A stretch of 64,000 bases of DNA from CAZCTC01 sp964501335. Lineage in GTDB: Bacteria > Chloroflexota > Anaerolineae > B4-G1 > SLSP01. The notes beneath the pieces were generated by a model. That model was not told where the DNA came from and did no database searches. It saw only the letters and a list, made by a program, of their open reading frames with translations. How positions within the stretch are numbered: the stretch's first letter is position 1; every line of letters begins with the position of its first letter. Of the stretch, positions 9,763-18,500 are shown piece after piece. Location: assembly GCA_964501335.1 (NCBI GenBank), contig CAZCTC010000037.1, forward strand, positions 10,951 through 74,950, written 5' to 3'. The position numbers were made by a program, and so were the translations under genes.

Positions 9763-11523
9763 TTACATTTCCCCGAAAACCCGATCGAACGTCGAATCGG
9801 GCAGATCTGCCTTCACATTGTGCGGGGGCAGCGCCTCATTCTTCATAAACTCAGGCAACCGATCGTCATGCGCCGTAAGTCCGGCCGCCACATTGAAAGC
9901 CCGCTCTTTCTTCAGGATCTCGGCCCCAATCTTCAACACATCCTCATTCTTGAGCTCCAGCCCATAGACCCCATTGACTTCCTCGACCATACCCGCATAG
10001 CCGGAAGGAATGTCCAGGATCGCAAAGGCGATAAAGAGACAATGGCCGATCGAATCGATAAAAGCCGTCGTCTCCTGGAAAGCCCGGCTCAGATCGGCCT
10101 TCGTATCGACCGATTCCAGCGGATCAGACTTGCCGCCCACGCTCAGGATTTCCGGGCAGATGGTATAACCGGCCGTGTGATCGGCCCCCATCGGCGTCGT
10201 CGCATACGTGACCCCGATCCCTTTGACGGCCCGCGGCTCGTAAGCCGGCATCCCCTGCCCCTTAACGGCCGGAACCCGCGGATTGCCGAAAGCCTTGGCC
10301 GTGAACCCCGTCCCGCCGCCCAAAATGCGGCCCATCGGCGTCCCCTTGCCCATCTCATGGATCAAATTCATCACCGCTTCGACATCGCCGAACTTCGCCA
10401 CGCCCGAATCCAGCGCCACGCCCAACGCCACGCCGGTTTCGATGGTATCCAATCCATAGCCGTTACAAAGGGTCACCATCTTACCGATGGCATCCAGGTC
10501 GTCGATGCCGCAGTTGGCACCCAACGCCCAGTCCGATTCATATTCGATACAGGAAGCGATCTCGCCGCCCTGGGCATCGTAGAGCGTATTCGAACACTGA
10601 ATCACACAACCCGGGCTACAGGCATGATTGTAAACATCCTTGCCCATCCGCTGCTTGTTCGTCTCAAAGATAGCCTCACCGGCAATCTTGGGCGCCCCCG
10701 CAAAACGGCCGGTGCGGAAACTGTTTGTCGGCAGCCCGCCCGCTTCATTGAGGATATTGACCAGGATGGCCGTCCCATAACTGTTCAACCCGCCCTGCGG
10801 CTTGGTGATGGCATGCTCCCGCAGCGCTTCCATCATCTGCTTCGCCCCGACCTTGAAGCGCTCCTGATTCGCATATTCCACACCCGGCGCCCCTTCGGCA
10901 TCCAGCACGATGAACTTCAGCCCCTTGCTGCCCATCACGGCGCCCAGGCCGCCGCGTCCGGAATAGCGGCTCGGCCGGCGGTGCATGTCGGGGAAGACAA
11001 TCCCCGAATTGCCGTAACCAAATTCCCCGGCCACCCCAATCCCCGCCACATGCACCCGATTGCCGAACCGGGCATAGACTTCCGGATAAGAATCGTACAG
11101 ATTGCGGCCCACATACTCCTGCGCCGGGAAGAACTCAATCGCCGGCACCCCGTCCTTCATAAAGAGCCGCATCATGCAATAGTCACCCCGCTCCGCCGGC
11201 TGGCCTTCCAGAATCAACGCCTTGATCCGCATCTTCGCCATCGCCGGCGCGAAACTGGTCCCGGCATTGGCTTCCTTGATGCCACCCGTCAGCGGAGACT
11301 TTCCTCCCACGGAAAGGCGCGATGAGGTAGGAGCCGTTGTACCGGTCAAAATCCCGGGCGCAATGACCAGCTTATTGTTAGGACCCAGAGGATGACATTG
11401 AGGATCGACCTCATCGTAAATGATGGTCGAAGTGAGCCCGCGCCCGCCCAGATGGCGATACGCTTCGGGAACATCCTCCAACTTATAGGTCCGCGTGCCC
11501 ATGTCAACTCGAATAATCCACAT
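9763..11523 (-). CDS. aor: Aldehyde:ferredoxin oxidoreductase, tungsten-dependent family
   Basis: A 586-residue protein with the whole AOR family layout. The N-terminal pterin-binding domain contains GGRGLTS and SSRLSVGGKSP. The [4Fe-4S] site is suggested by three clustered cysteines in HACSPGCVIQC and a later one in GHCLFIAF. The second pterin site is marked by GYGLDTIETG. Spacing of the first cysteines (C-x3-C-x3-C) differs slightly from the C-x2-C-x3-C usual for the archaeal enzymes. The family oxidises aldehydes to acids, passing electrons to ferredoxin, in the cytoplasm. A ribosome site (GAAGGAG) precedes the ATG at 11523. Two MoaD-like genes follow in the same direction. The aldehyde substrate cannot be read from sequence. 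Confidence 0.93.
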   Translation of the reverse strand: MWIIRVDMGTRTYKLEDVPEAYRHLGGRGLTSTIIYDEVDPQCHPLGPNNKLVIAPGILTGTTAPTSSRLSVGGKSPLTGGIKEANAGTSFAPAMAKMRIKALILEGQPAERGDYCMMRLFMKDGVPAIEFFPAQEYVGRNLYDSYPEVYARFGNRVHVAGIGVAGEFGYGNSGIVFPDMHRRPSRYSGRGGLGAVMGSKGLKFIVLDAEGAPGVEYANQERFKVGAKQMMEALREHAITKPQGGLNSYGTAILVNILNEAGGLPTNSFRTGRFAGAPKIAGEAIFETNKQRMGKDVYNHACSPGCVIQCSNTLYDAQGGEIASCIEYESDWALGANCGIDDLDAIGKMVTLCNGYGLDTIETGVALGVALDSGVAKFGDVEAVMNLIHEMGKGTPMGRILGGGTGFTAKAFGNPRVPAVKGQGMPAYEPRAVKGIGVTYATTPMGADHTAGYTICPEILSVGGKSDPLESVDTKADLSRAFQETTAFIDSIGHCLFIAFAILDIPSGYAGMVEEVNGVYGLELKNEDVLKIGAEILKKERAFNVAAGLTAHDDRLPEFMKNEALPPHNVKADLPDSTFDRVFGEM

Positions 11524-11600
11524 CGTGCGCTCCTTCTCTAAGATGATTTAGCGACCGTTCTTTTTTAGGGCCATCTACGCCGGGGAGGCGTAGCAAGCTT

Positions 11601-11652
11601 TAGAAACAAAACAAAGGAGGCAGACCTTTCCAACGAAAGGTCTGCCTCCTTT
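11601..11652 (-). terminator. Leader terminator or attenuator hairpin upstream of aor
   Basis: A perfect 17-bp stem (11613-11629 with 11636-11652) has a 6-nt loop. On the minus strand it is followed by a T-rich tract (TTTGTTTTGTTTC). It lies about 80 nt inside the leader, before the aor start, so it can stop transcription before aor. This polarity is correct for a terminator. Confidence 0.7.
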
Positions 11653-11745
11653 GCCAAACAGCGGGCGCAGAAATTGCTCTCTACACCTTATCGCCTGAGT
11701 CCTCCCGGAGGGAGCAAACAGGTCGGAGGCTGTTATTTAATTATG
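11653..11745 (-). promoter_or_regulatory. Candidate structured leader (riboswitch-like) of the aor operon
   Basis: On the minus strand, just before the leader terminator, lies a GC-rich segment with a CCTCCGGGAGG hairpin followed by CTCAGGCGATAAGGTG. An ordered leader plus a terminator ahead of a tungsten-enzyme gene resembles riboswitch control, for example of the Moco/Tuco type. I cannot match a consensus with certainty; the class is a guess from context. Confidence 0.3.
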
Positions 11746-11836
11746 GGGGAATTGCCAACATGGCCCTTTAATTATAGGGGAGAATTCTCTACAGGTCAAA
11801 CATTTACCAATCAAACTACCGAAATGCACTTTATCC

Positions 11837-11935
11837 CTCCTTCGTGCCCCGCAGAGCGGGGCACGAAGGAGAAAGAGACTTTTTTGTTTATGTTGTGGCG
11901 CGCTTCAGAAAGCGCGCCACAACATAGGCTTTTTT
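11837..11935 (+). repeat. Two-hairpin repeat element, forward, with perfect second palindrome
   Basis: Hairpin A is a perfect 16-bp stem (11837-11852 with 11856-11871) where other copies have the conserved tail. Hairpin B is a perfect 16-bp stem (11890-11905 with 11910-11925) with CAGA loop. They are joined by the shared linker AAAGAGACTTTTTTGTTT. The copy shows that the tail region also folds. Confidence 0.85.
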
Positions 11936-12060
11936 CTACCTTTTTCCATGCTAACCGCACAGGTCGAAAAATAAACATTTCACGTTTTAGAACTGTAACC
12001 CTCCATTTGCCCACCAGGGTTGTAAAATAAACAATAGATACTCCAAGGAGGATTCAAACC

Positions 12061-13050
12061 GTGAACTCACCGCAAATCGTCGTCCAAAACCTGACCAAAA
12101 CCTATCAGGTATCCGAACGCGAAGAAGGCCTCGGCGCCGCCCTTCGCAGCCTCATCCATCGCACCACCCGCAACGTCGAAGCCGTCTGCGACATCAGCTT
12201 CACCATCCCCGCCGGCGAAATGGTCGGCTTCATCGGACCCAACGGCGCCGGCAAAACCACCACCCTCAAAATGCTCGCCGGCCTGCTCCATCCCACCGCC
12301 GGCGAAGCCCGGGTCATGGGCTATCGCCCCTGGGAACGCCGCCCCGAATACCTCCGACGCATCAGCATGGTTCTCGGCAACAAAAGCCAGATGCTCTGGG
12401 ATATCCCCCCCATGGACAGCTTCCGCGTCCTCGGTGAAATCTACCACCTGCCGCCCGCCGAATTTCGCCGCACCCTCGATGAACTGGTCGCCCTGCTGGA
12501 AATGGAAGAGCTGCTCACCAAACCCGTCCGCAACTTCTCCCTGGGCGAACGGATGAAATGCGAACTGGTCGCCGGCCTGCTCCACCGCCCCCAGGTCCTC
12601 TTCCTCGACGAACCCACCCTCGGCCTGGATGTCTCGATGCAGGCCCGCCTGCGCCGCTTCCTGGCCGAATATAACCAGCGCAGCAACGTCACCGTGATCC
12701 TCACCAGCCACTACATGGCCGACGTGACCGCTCTCTGCCCCCGCGTCATCCTGATCCACAACGGCCGGCTGCTTTACGACGGCGAACTTCAAGGCCTGGC
12801 CCAACGCCTCGCCCCCTTCAAACTGGTGCGGCTCGGCCTGAACAACGACCTAAACCACTTTCCGCTCCCCGAAGGCGTCGATCTGGTCGAACAGGAAAGC
12901 GACCACATCACCCTGCGGGTCGACCGGGATGCCACCCCGGCCCTCACGGCCCACCTGCTCAACACCCTCCCCGTCGTCGATCTGACCGTCGAAGACCCGC
13001 CGATCGAAGCTGTAATCGACCAGATCTACCAGCAAGGAGGGATGGCATGA
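12061..13050 (+). CDS. ABC-2 exporter ATP-binding protein
   Basis: A 329-residue ATPase from a GTG start with AAGGAGG 11 nt upstream. Walker A is GPNGAGKTT near residue 60, the signature-like SLGERMK near 160, Walker B VLFLDEP near 180, and the switch region ILTSH follows. The ~50-residue N-terminal arm and the sequence around LGNKSQMLWDIP fit the subgroup (COG4586-like) that partners with two ABC-2 permeases of COG4587 and COG3694, which are exactly the next two genes. The stop overlaps the next start by 4 nt (ATGA), indicating coupling. The exported substrate is unknown. Confidence 0.92.
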   Translation: MNSPQIVVQNLTKTYQVSEREEGLGAALRSLIHRTTRNVEAVCDISFTIPAGEMVGFIGPNGAGKTTTLKMLAGLLHPTAGEARVMGYRPWERRPEYLRRISMVLGNKSQMLWDIPPMDSFRVLGEIYHLPPAEFRRTLDELVALLEMEELLTKPVRNFSLGERMKCELVAGLLHRPQVLFLDEPTLGLDVSMQARLRRFLAEYNQRSNVTVILTSHYMADVTALCPRVILIHNGRLLYDGELQGLAQRLAPFKLVRLGLNNDLNHFPLPEGVDLVEQESDHITLRVDRDATPALTAHLLNTLPVVDLTVEDPPIEAVIDQIYQQGGMA

Positions 13051-13838
13051 ACCCGCGCGGCGGCTGGGCTTTGATCAAAAGCAGTTGGGCCTCCTGGCTG
13101 CAATACCGCAGCTTCTTCTTTCTGCTGGCCTTCGGCTGGATGATCCCGCCGTTGATCTACCTCTTCGTCTGGTCCACTGCCGCCGGCAGCACCACCGTTG
13201 GAGGGCTGACCCGCGGCGAATTCGTGGCTTACTACCTCATTCTCATCCTGGTCAACCAGCTCACCTATGCCCAAACCAACTGGACCGTCGGCGATATCAT
13301 CCGCAGCGGCGGCATGAACAGCCAGTTGCTCCGTCCCATCTCCCCCATCTACAGCACCCTGGCCAGCGAGATCGCCGGCAAAGTCGTCTACATGATCTTC
13401 GTCATCCCGGTGACCCTCGTGCTGGCGCTCCTGCTCCGGCCGGAATTCCACATCACTCCTATGAATGCACTCCTCTTCCTGCCGGCCCTCTTGATGGCCT
13501 GGGCCCTGCGCTTCTTCTGGGGATACTGGCTGGCCCTGCTGGCCTTCTGGGCCACCCGCGCCGACGCCCTGCTCTCCCTGCAGGATACCCTTATCTTCCT
13601 CCTCGGCGGTCAGGTTGCCCCCGTCATCCTGCTTCCCGGCCTGCTTCAAAACGCGGCCGGAATTTTGCCTTTCCGCTACATGGTCGGCTTCCCCGTGGAA
13701 GTGCTCACCGGCCAGCTCAGCGGGCCGGCTCTGCTGACCGGCTTTGCTTTCCAGGCCGGCTGGCTGAGCATCGCCGTTCTGCTCTACAGTCTCATCTGGC
13801 GCGCCGGCGTCCGCCAGTATTCCGCCGTCGGAGGCTAA
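13047..13838 (+). CDS. ABC-2 family permease subunit 1
   Basis: A 263-residue membrane protein with about six hydrophobic helices, typical of the COG4587-like ABC-2 permeases. An N-terminal cytoplasmic segment precedes FFFLLAFGWMIPPLIYLFVW. The conserved loop SGGMNSQLLRPISP between helices 2 and 3 resembles the coupling region of this family. Its start overlaps the ATPase stop by 4 nt and its stop is 2 nt before the next permease, so the three form one operon and probably one transporter with two distinct permeases. Confidence 0.88.
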   Translation: MNPRGGWALIKSSWASWLQYRSFFFLLAFGWMIPPLIYLFVWSTAAGSTTVGGLTRGEFVAYYLILILVNQLTYAQTNWTVGDIIRSGGMNSQLLRPISPIYSTLASEIAGKVVYMIFVIPVTLVLALLLRPEFHITPMNALLFLPALLMAWALRFFWGYWLALLAFWATRADALLSLQDTLIFLLGGQVAPVILLPGLLQNAAGILPFRYMVGFPVEVLTGQLSGPALLTGFAFQAGWLSIAVLLYSLIWRAGVRQYSAVGG

Positions 13839-13840
13839 CA

Positions 13841-14632
13841 ATGACCTATCTTAGATTGATCCGGTGCTTCATCTCCGCTGCCGTCCAGAACAGCGTGGCC
13901 TACCGCGCCAACTTCTGGATCAGCCTGCTCAACGCCACCCTCAACCTGGGGGCCGGCGTACTGGGGCTCGTCGTCCTCTTCAGCCAGGTCCAAACGCTCA
14001 ACGGCTGGTCCTTCCCGGCCACCCTGGCCCTGCTCGGCATCTACCTCACCCTCGACGCGCTGCACAATCTCTTCATCGGCCCCAGTCTCGACGCCCTGGC
14101 CGGCATGGACGGCGAAGTCTGGTCCGGCCGCTTCGACTTCACCCTGCTCCGCCCCATCGACGTCCAGTTCCTGGCCAGCTTTCGTTACTGGCAGCCCCTC
14201 GCCCTGATCGATCTCACCTTCGGGCTGGGCGTTCTGATCACAGCCGTAACCCAACTGGGCCACGGCCTGACGCCCTTCAACCTGCTCGCCTTCATCGCCA
14301 CACTCTTCTCCGCACTCCTGATCCTCTATTCCATCCTGCTGGCCTTTGCCGGCCTGGTCTTCTGGAGCCCGGGCTTCCTTTTCACCTGGATCTTCAGCGG
14401 AATCTTCCAGATGGCCCGCTATCCCGTCGGACTCTATCCCGGCTGGCTACGGATGGTACTCACCTGGATCATCCCCGTCGGCCTGATGACCACCATCCCG
14501 GCCCAGGCCCTGACCGGCGAACTGCCCCCTACGATGATCGCCGGCAGTCTGGGCATGGCCCTGCTCTTCCTGGCCGGCGCCACCACAATTTTCCGCATCG
14601 GTCTGCAACGCTATTCCAGCGCCTCCAGCTGA
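13841..14632 (+). CDS. ABC-2 family permease subunit 2
   Basis: A 263-residue permease of the COG3694/DUF990-like group. The start at 13841 follows GGAGGC and the preceding stop by 2 nt; the frame is open much further upstream only because of composition. About six hydrophobic helices are visible. The segment SGRFDFTLLRPIDVQFL is the equivalent of the coupling loop seen in subunit 1, showing that the two subunits are paralogous. It ends the exporter operon. Confidence 0.88.
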   Translation: MTYLRLIRCFISAAVQNSVAYRANFWISLLNATLNLGAGVLGLVVLFSQVQTLNGWSFPATLALLGIYLTLDALHNLFIGPSLDALAGMDGEVWSGRFDFTLLRPIDVQFLASFRYWQPLALIDLTFGLGVLITAVTQLGHGLTPFNLLAFIATLFSALLILYSILLAFAGLVFWSPGFLFTWIFSGIFQMARYPVGLYPGWLRMVLTWIIPVGLMTTIPAQALTGELPPTMIAGSLGMALLFLAGATTIFRIGLQRYSSASS

Positions 14633-14944
14633 TTTGTTGTTAGCTTGAATTAATCAGCTTTTAGTATCCCGCAACGGGTGCTTTCCCGGCAAAAAGCGAC
14701 GCGCCGGATAGACAGAGAGAGGTATGGATTGATGTTTTGGCGCACTTCAGAAAGTGCGCCAAAACATCGGTTTTTACTTCCACACTTCCAGCTTCCGTTC
14801 TTCCATTTCTTCCATTCTTCCACCTTCCGTTCTTCCATTCTTCCCCTCTTCCATTCTCCCCTGTCTACGGTATACTTTTTACTGTTGACGAATCTGTCAC
14901 ATTTAAGAACCGGCCGGTGTTTATACTGTGGAGGCCGGTTCAAA
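14633..14944. other. 312-bp intergenic region upstream of the ECF sigma gene
   Basis: It contains one repeat element (14688-14776), a pyrimidine-rich stretch with repeated TTCCATTCTTCC-like units (about 14780-14862), and a TATACT hexamer at 14922-14927. No well-spaced -35 was found. No gene is seen. Confidence 0.6.
14688..14776 (+). repeat. Two-hairpin repeat element, forward, diverged tail
   Basis: A perfect 16-bp stem (14732-14747 with 14752-14767) plus one further G-C pair outside, CAGA loop. That outer pair is T-A in other copies, a compensatory change. The left tail is recognisable but diverged. Confidence 0.75.
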
Positions 14945-15502
14945 ATGGCAATTACGTTCGATAATCCAACAGTGACAAAACGGCGGATGGAAACCGAAAC
15001 CAACGATCCGTTTGAAACAGCGTTCACAACACACTGGTCCTGGGTCTGCCGCACCCTCTATCAAATCGTCGGCGACTGGGACGAAGCCGAAGATCTGGCG
15101 CTCGAAGTATTTTCCCGACTTCATGAACATCACCCCCAGGAGAACCAGCAACTGGCCAGCTGGCTCTACCGGGTAGCCACCAATACCGGGTTAAATGCTC
15201 TGCGCTCAGCCCAACGGCGCCGGCGGTACGAGGAAGCAGCCGAGATCCTGACGTTGCAACGGACTGTCCCCCTCGATCCCGCCAGCGAAGTCGAACGCCG
15301 CGAAGAACAGAGTCGCGTCCGGCAGGTGCTCTCCCAAATGAATACCCGCACCGCCCAACTGCTCATCTTACGCCACAGCGGATTGTCCTACGCTGAAATT
15401 GCCGCAGCTTTGAACCTGGCTCCTGGTTCAATCGGGACGTTGCTGGCCCGCGCTGAAAAAGAATTCGAACGGCGGTATCGCGCACAGGAGGGAATACGAT
15501 GA
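14945..15502 (+). CDS. ECF-type RNA polymerase sigma factor
   Basis: A 185-residue protein. The start at 14945 is preceded by GGAGG at 14930-14934. Region 2 is visible in VCRTLYQIVGDWDEAEDLALEVF, including the conserved DAED-like element. Region 4 is in TAQLLILRHSGLSYAEIA followed by a helix-turn-helix ending in LLARAEKEFERRY. It overlaps the next gene, a zinc-containing anti-sigma candidate, by 4 nt, the classic sigma/anti-sigma pairing. In-frame alternative starts at 14972 (GTG) and 14987 (ATG) have weaker ribosome sites. Targets are unknown; the ABC pair at 16718-18489 just downstream is a reasonable guess. Confidence 0.92.
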   Translation: MAITFDNPTVTKRRMETETNDPFETAFTTHWSWVCRTLYQIVGDWDEAEDLALEVFSRLHEHHPQENQQLASWLYRVATNTGLNALRSAQRRRRYEEAAEILTLQRTVPLDPASEVERREEQSRVRQVLSQMNTRTAQLLILRHSGLSYAEIAAALNLAPGSIGTLLARAEKEFERRYRAQEGIR

Positions 15503-16635
15503 AACATCTTAACGACGGAGAACTGCAAGCCTATACCGATGCAGCACTCTCACCCACAGAGAAGTCGCGGGTGCAGGCACATCTGGAAGGCTGCCCCACC
15601 TGCATGGCCCGTGCGACCGCCCTCTCAGCCCGGAATTCCCGGATCAAATTCCAGATGGAAACTCTGGCTCCTCCTCCGGGAAGTCATCCGCTGCCGCCGG
15701 CCGTCGCCCGCGCCCGCTTTGACACCTATCTCAATTCAAAAAAGGAGTCCGGTATGTTACAGAAAATTTTTGCTCGACGTTATCGCCCCGTATGGGGGCT
15801 CGTCACCCTGGCCCTGGTCCTCACCATTACCTTCACCTTCCCCCCGATGCGAATCATGGCCGATCGCTTCCTCGATCTCTTCCGCCTGGAAAAGATTACC
15901 TTTGTCCCGTTCAATCCGGAAAATATGCCGAATGAAGAACAAATCAACAACGTTTCGCCCGAACTGAAAGCTATGTTCGGCGAAGCAGTTCAGGAAACTT
16001 CTCAAGGTGAATCCCACGAAGTAAGTCTGGACGGCGCCCGCGCCGAAGCCGGCTTCCCGTTGCGGGTCCCCACGGACTGGGCGGATCAAAAATTCTGGGT
16101 CAATCCCGGCCGCGAAATCAAGGCTCAGCTCGACGTTCCCCGCCTTCGCGGCATCCTTCAAGAACTGGGATACACCGAAATCGAACTCACGGACGACCTT
16201 AACGGGGCCGAAATCACTGCTGAAATCCCCACCATGGTGGAAGTCAGCCACAATTTTGTAGACCCCGAAACTCAGGAAATCAATACCGTTTCCTTCATGC
16301 AAATGCGCGCGCCGGCCGTCAACAGCAACTCCAACCTTGACATCGTTGCGCTGGGGAAGGTCTATCTGCAATTGCTGGGGATGACGGAACAAGAAGCTGA
16401 AGAATTCAGCCGGAACATTGACTGGTCCAGCACGTTAGTCATTCCGTTGCCGCTGCTCAGCGCCGTGGACCGCCAGACGGTCATGGTGGATGGAGTCGAA
16501 GGCACGCTGCTTCAATCCACAGAAGAGGGATTCCACTACGCCGAACTGATGTGGATCAAGAACGGCATCTTATACTCTCTCTCCGGCGATCTGTCGGCCG
16601 AAGAATTCCTGCAAATCGCAGCCACCCTGCAATAA
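15499..16635 (+). CDS. Membrane-anchored zinc-finger anti-sigma factor candidate
   Basis: A 378-residue protein. The N-terminal ~45 residues match the ZAS anti-sigma zinc finger (LNDGELQAYTDAAL and HLEGCPTC, giving the H-x3-C-x2-C core). One transmembrane helix follows near residues 95-115 (LVTLALVLTITFTFP). The remaining ~255 residues are presumably extracellular, with no domain I recognise. The start overlaps the sigma gene by ATGA. The family binds and holds its cognate sigma until a signal releases it. The large outer domain would be the sensor, which is inference. Confidence 0.85.
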   Translation: MKHLNDGELQAYTDAALSPTEKSRVQAHLEGCPTCMARATALSARNSRIKFQMETLAPPPGSHPLPPAVARARFDTYLNSKKESGMLQKIFARRYRPVWGLVTLALVLTITFTFPPMRIMADRFLDLFRLEKITFVPFNPENMPNEEQINNVSPELKAMFGEAVQETSQGESHEVSLDGARAEAGFPLRVPTDWADQKFWVNPGREIKAQLDVPRLRGILQELGYTEIELTDDLNGAEITAEIPTMVEVSHNFVDPETQEINTVSFMQMRAPAVNSNSNLDIVALGKVYLQLLGMTEQEAEEFSRNIDWSSTLVIPLPLLSAVDRQTVMVDGVEGTLLQSTEEGFHYAELMWIKNGILYSLSGDLSAEEFLQIAATLQ

Positions 16636-16648
16636 AACAAAACTCTCT

Positions 16649-16690
16649 TACATTTTTCGCGCGCCTTGAAAAAGGCGCGCGAAAAATGTA
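16649..16690. repeat. Bare palindrome of the repeat family
   Basis: A 19-bp perfect stem (16649-16667 with 16672-16690) with a GAAA loop, 14 nt after the anti-sigma stop codon and 12 nt before the ribosome site of the next gene. Confidence 0.85.
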
Positions 16691-16717
16691 TTTCTGGAAA
16701 CGAAAGGAGAACTCGAT

Positions 16718-17647
16718 TTGACCGCATCCGTTCCAGCGTTGGAAGTGCGCCATCTCCGCAAACTGTTTGATGAAAAAGTGGCCGTCGCCGATCTGACCCT
16801 CACCGTACAACGGGGTGAGGTCTTTGGTTTTCTAGGCCCCAACGGCGCCGGCAAAACCACCTCGTTGAAAATGTTGCTCGGCCTGGTGCAACCCACCAGC
16901 GGCGAAGGCTTACTCTTCGGTCACCCCATCGGCGATCCGAAAGGCCGTGAAAAAGTCGGCTTCCTTCCCGAACACTTCCGCTTCCACGACTGGCTCAAAG
17001 CCCGGGAATTCCTTCAGTTGCACGCCGATCTCTATCGCCTGCCGCAGTCGGTCGCCCGCAAACGCATTCCCGAACTGCTCGAACTGGTCGCCCTCACCCC
17101 CCATGCCGACCAGAAACTCCGCACCTTCTCCAAAGGAATGCTCCAGCGCATCGGCCTGGCCCAGGCGCTGCTCAACGAACCGGATCTGGTCTTCCTCGAT
17201 GAACCGACCTCCGGCCTCGACCCGGTCGGCCGCCGTCTGGTACGCGACATCATCCGCTCCTTGCGCGACCGCGGCGCCGCCGTCTTCCTCAATTCCCACC
17301 TGCTCAGTGAAGTCGAAATCACCTGCGACCGCGTCGCCTTCATCAAACACGGCGAAGTTATCCGCACGGCCGAGCTGCAAAGCCTGGTCGCCGGCGAACT
17401 GACCGTCTCCATCCGCGCCCATGCCCCCGCCGGCTGGACCGCGATCCTGCCCGGCCTGCAACAATGGAGTTCCAATATCCGCATTGACGGCGACCATCTC
17501 ACCCTCACCCTGGCGGGTGAAGCCGATCTCCCCGCCGTCAACCGCTACCTCGTCGAGCAGAAAGTCGATGTGTATGCCCTGACTCCCCAGAAGATCTCCC
17601 TGGAAGATCTCTTTATTCAGATTGTCGGAACCGACGGAGGCCTGTAA
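16718..17647 (+). CDS. ABC-2 transporter ATP-binding protein
   Basis: A 309-residue ATPase. The start is TTG at 16718 with AAAGGAGA about 9 nt upstream. Walker A is GPNGAGKTT near residue 42, the signature segment FSKGMLQRIGLAQAL, Walker B DLVFLDEP, and the switch histidine in LNSHLLSE. About 80 C-terminal residues form the accessory domain common in ABC-2 ATPases. It overlaps the permease gene by 1 nt. Position right after the sigma/anti-sigma pair suggests joint regulation. Substrate unknown. Confidence 0.92.
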   Translation: MTASVPALEVRHLRKLFDEKVAVADLTLTVQRGEVFGFLGPNGAGKTTSLKMLLGLVQPTSGEGLLFGHPIGDPKGREKVGFLPEHFRFHDWLKAREFLQLHADLYRLPQSVARKRIPELLELVALTPHADQKLRTFSKGMLQRIGLAQALLNEPDLVFLDEPTSGLDPVGRRLVRDIIRSLRDRGAAVFLNSHLLSEVEITCDRVAFIKHGEVIRTAELQSLVAGELTVSIRAHAPAGWTAILPGLQQWSSNIRIDGDHLTLTLAGEADLPAVNRYLVEQKVDVYALTPQKISLEDLFIQIVGTDGGL

Positions 17648-18489
17648 TGTCATCAGCAACGCTGGTTATCGCCCGTTTAACCTTTCACGAAGCGGCACGC
17701 CGAAAAATCCTCATCGTAGCGCTGCTTTTAGGAATAGTCTTTCTGGTGGTCTACGGCATCGGCACCTATTACATCCGCCAGGATCTCCTGGCTCACGCCG
17801 ACGCCACCATCAAAGTCGTGGCCAATCCTAACTACAATATTCTCGCCCAGGCCGGCCTCTATGTCGTGAACTTTCTGACTATCATGATGACCGTCCTTAC
17901 CTCGGTCGATACCCTCTCTGGAGAAATCGCCTCCGGCACGATTCACACATTGCTCTCCAAACCGGTACGGCGCTGGGAAATCGTCCTCGGCAAATGGTTG
18001 GGATTCATGGCCATGCTCACACTCTATCTGCTCTTCATGGCGGGAGGAATTCTGGCAATCATCTATGTCATCACCGGATATGCCCCTCCCAATATCCCGA
18101 TCGGTCTGGCCATCATGTGGCTGAACATCGCCTTCCTGCTCAACCTGACCCTGCTGGGCGGCACGCGCTTTTCCACCCTGACTAACGGGGTTCTGGTCTT
18201 TGCCGCTTACGGCATCGCCTTCATCGGCGGCTGGATCGAACAGATCGGAGCAATTTTAAGAAGCGATGTGGCCGTCAAAATCGGCATCGTCTCCAGCCTC
18301 TTGATCCCCAGCGAGGCCCTCTGGAAACGCGCCGCCTACGAAATGCGCTCCATGCTCATCGATGCCCTGGGCGTCTCGCCCTTCTCTTCGGTTTCAGTCC
18401 CCAGTACAGCCATGATAATCTACGCCGCCGTCTACACCCTCATTCTGCTGATCCTGGTCGTCTGGAACTTCTCCAACCGCGATCTTTAG
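17647..18489 (+). CDS. ABC-2 family permease (NosY/COG1277-like)
   Basis: A 280-residue membrane protein with about six hydrophobic helices. The N-terminal amphipathic segment TFHEAARRKILIVALLLG and the loop EIASGTIHTLLSKPVRRWEIVLGK are hallmarks of the COG1277 group of ABC-2 permeases. It overlaps the ATPase gene by 1 nt (TAATG), so the pair makes one transporter. A strong bidirectional terminator follows. Confidence 0.9.
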   Translation: MSSATLVIARLTFHEAARRKILIVALLLGIVFLVVYGIGTYYIRQDLLAHADATIKVVANPNYNILAQAGLYVVNFLTIMMTVLTSVDTLSGEIASGTIHTLLSKPVRRWEIVLGKWLGFMAMLTLYLLFMAGGILAIIYVITGYAPPNIPIGLAIMWLNIAFLLNLTLLGGTRFSTLTNGVLVFAAYGIAFIGGWIEQIGAILRSDVAVKIGIVSSLLIPSEALWKRAAYEMRSMLIDALGVSPFSSVSVPSTAMIIYAAVYTLILLILVVWNFSNRDL

Positions 18490-18500
18490 ATCATTTCCAT

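Larger units (their letters stand above)
11524..12060. other. 537-bp divergent intergenic region between aor and ABC exporter
   Basis: It contains, left to right, the aor leader with its terminator, an AT-richer stretch, a double-palindrome repeat copy (11837-11935) and the AAGGAGG ribosome site (12043-12049) of the exporter. Short ORFs here are palindrome shadows. Confidence 0.7.

Noticed and set aside
9820..11325. 501-codon plus-strand ORF opposite aor
   Set aside because: Arg/His-rich shadow with no domain pattern; the aor frame is a full-length known family.
11674..12030. 118-codon ORF upstream of the ABC exporter
   Set aside because: It runs through the leader and two perfect palindromes, with no ribosome site or family pattern.
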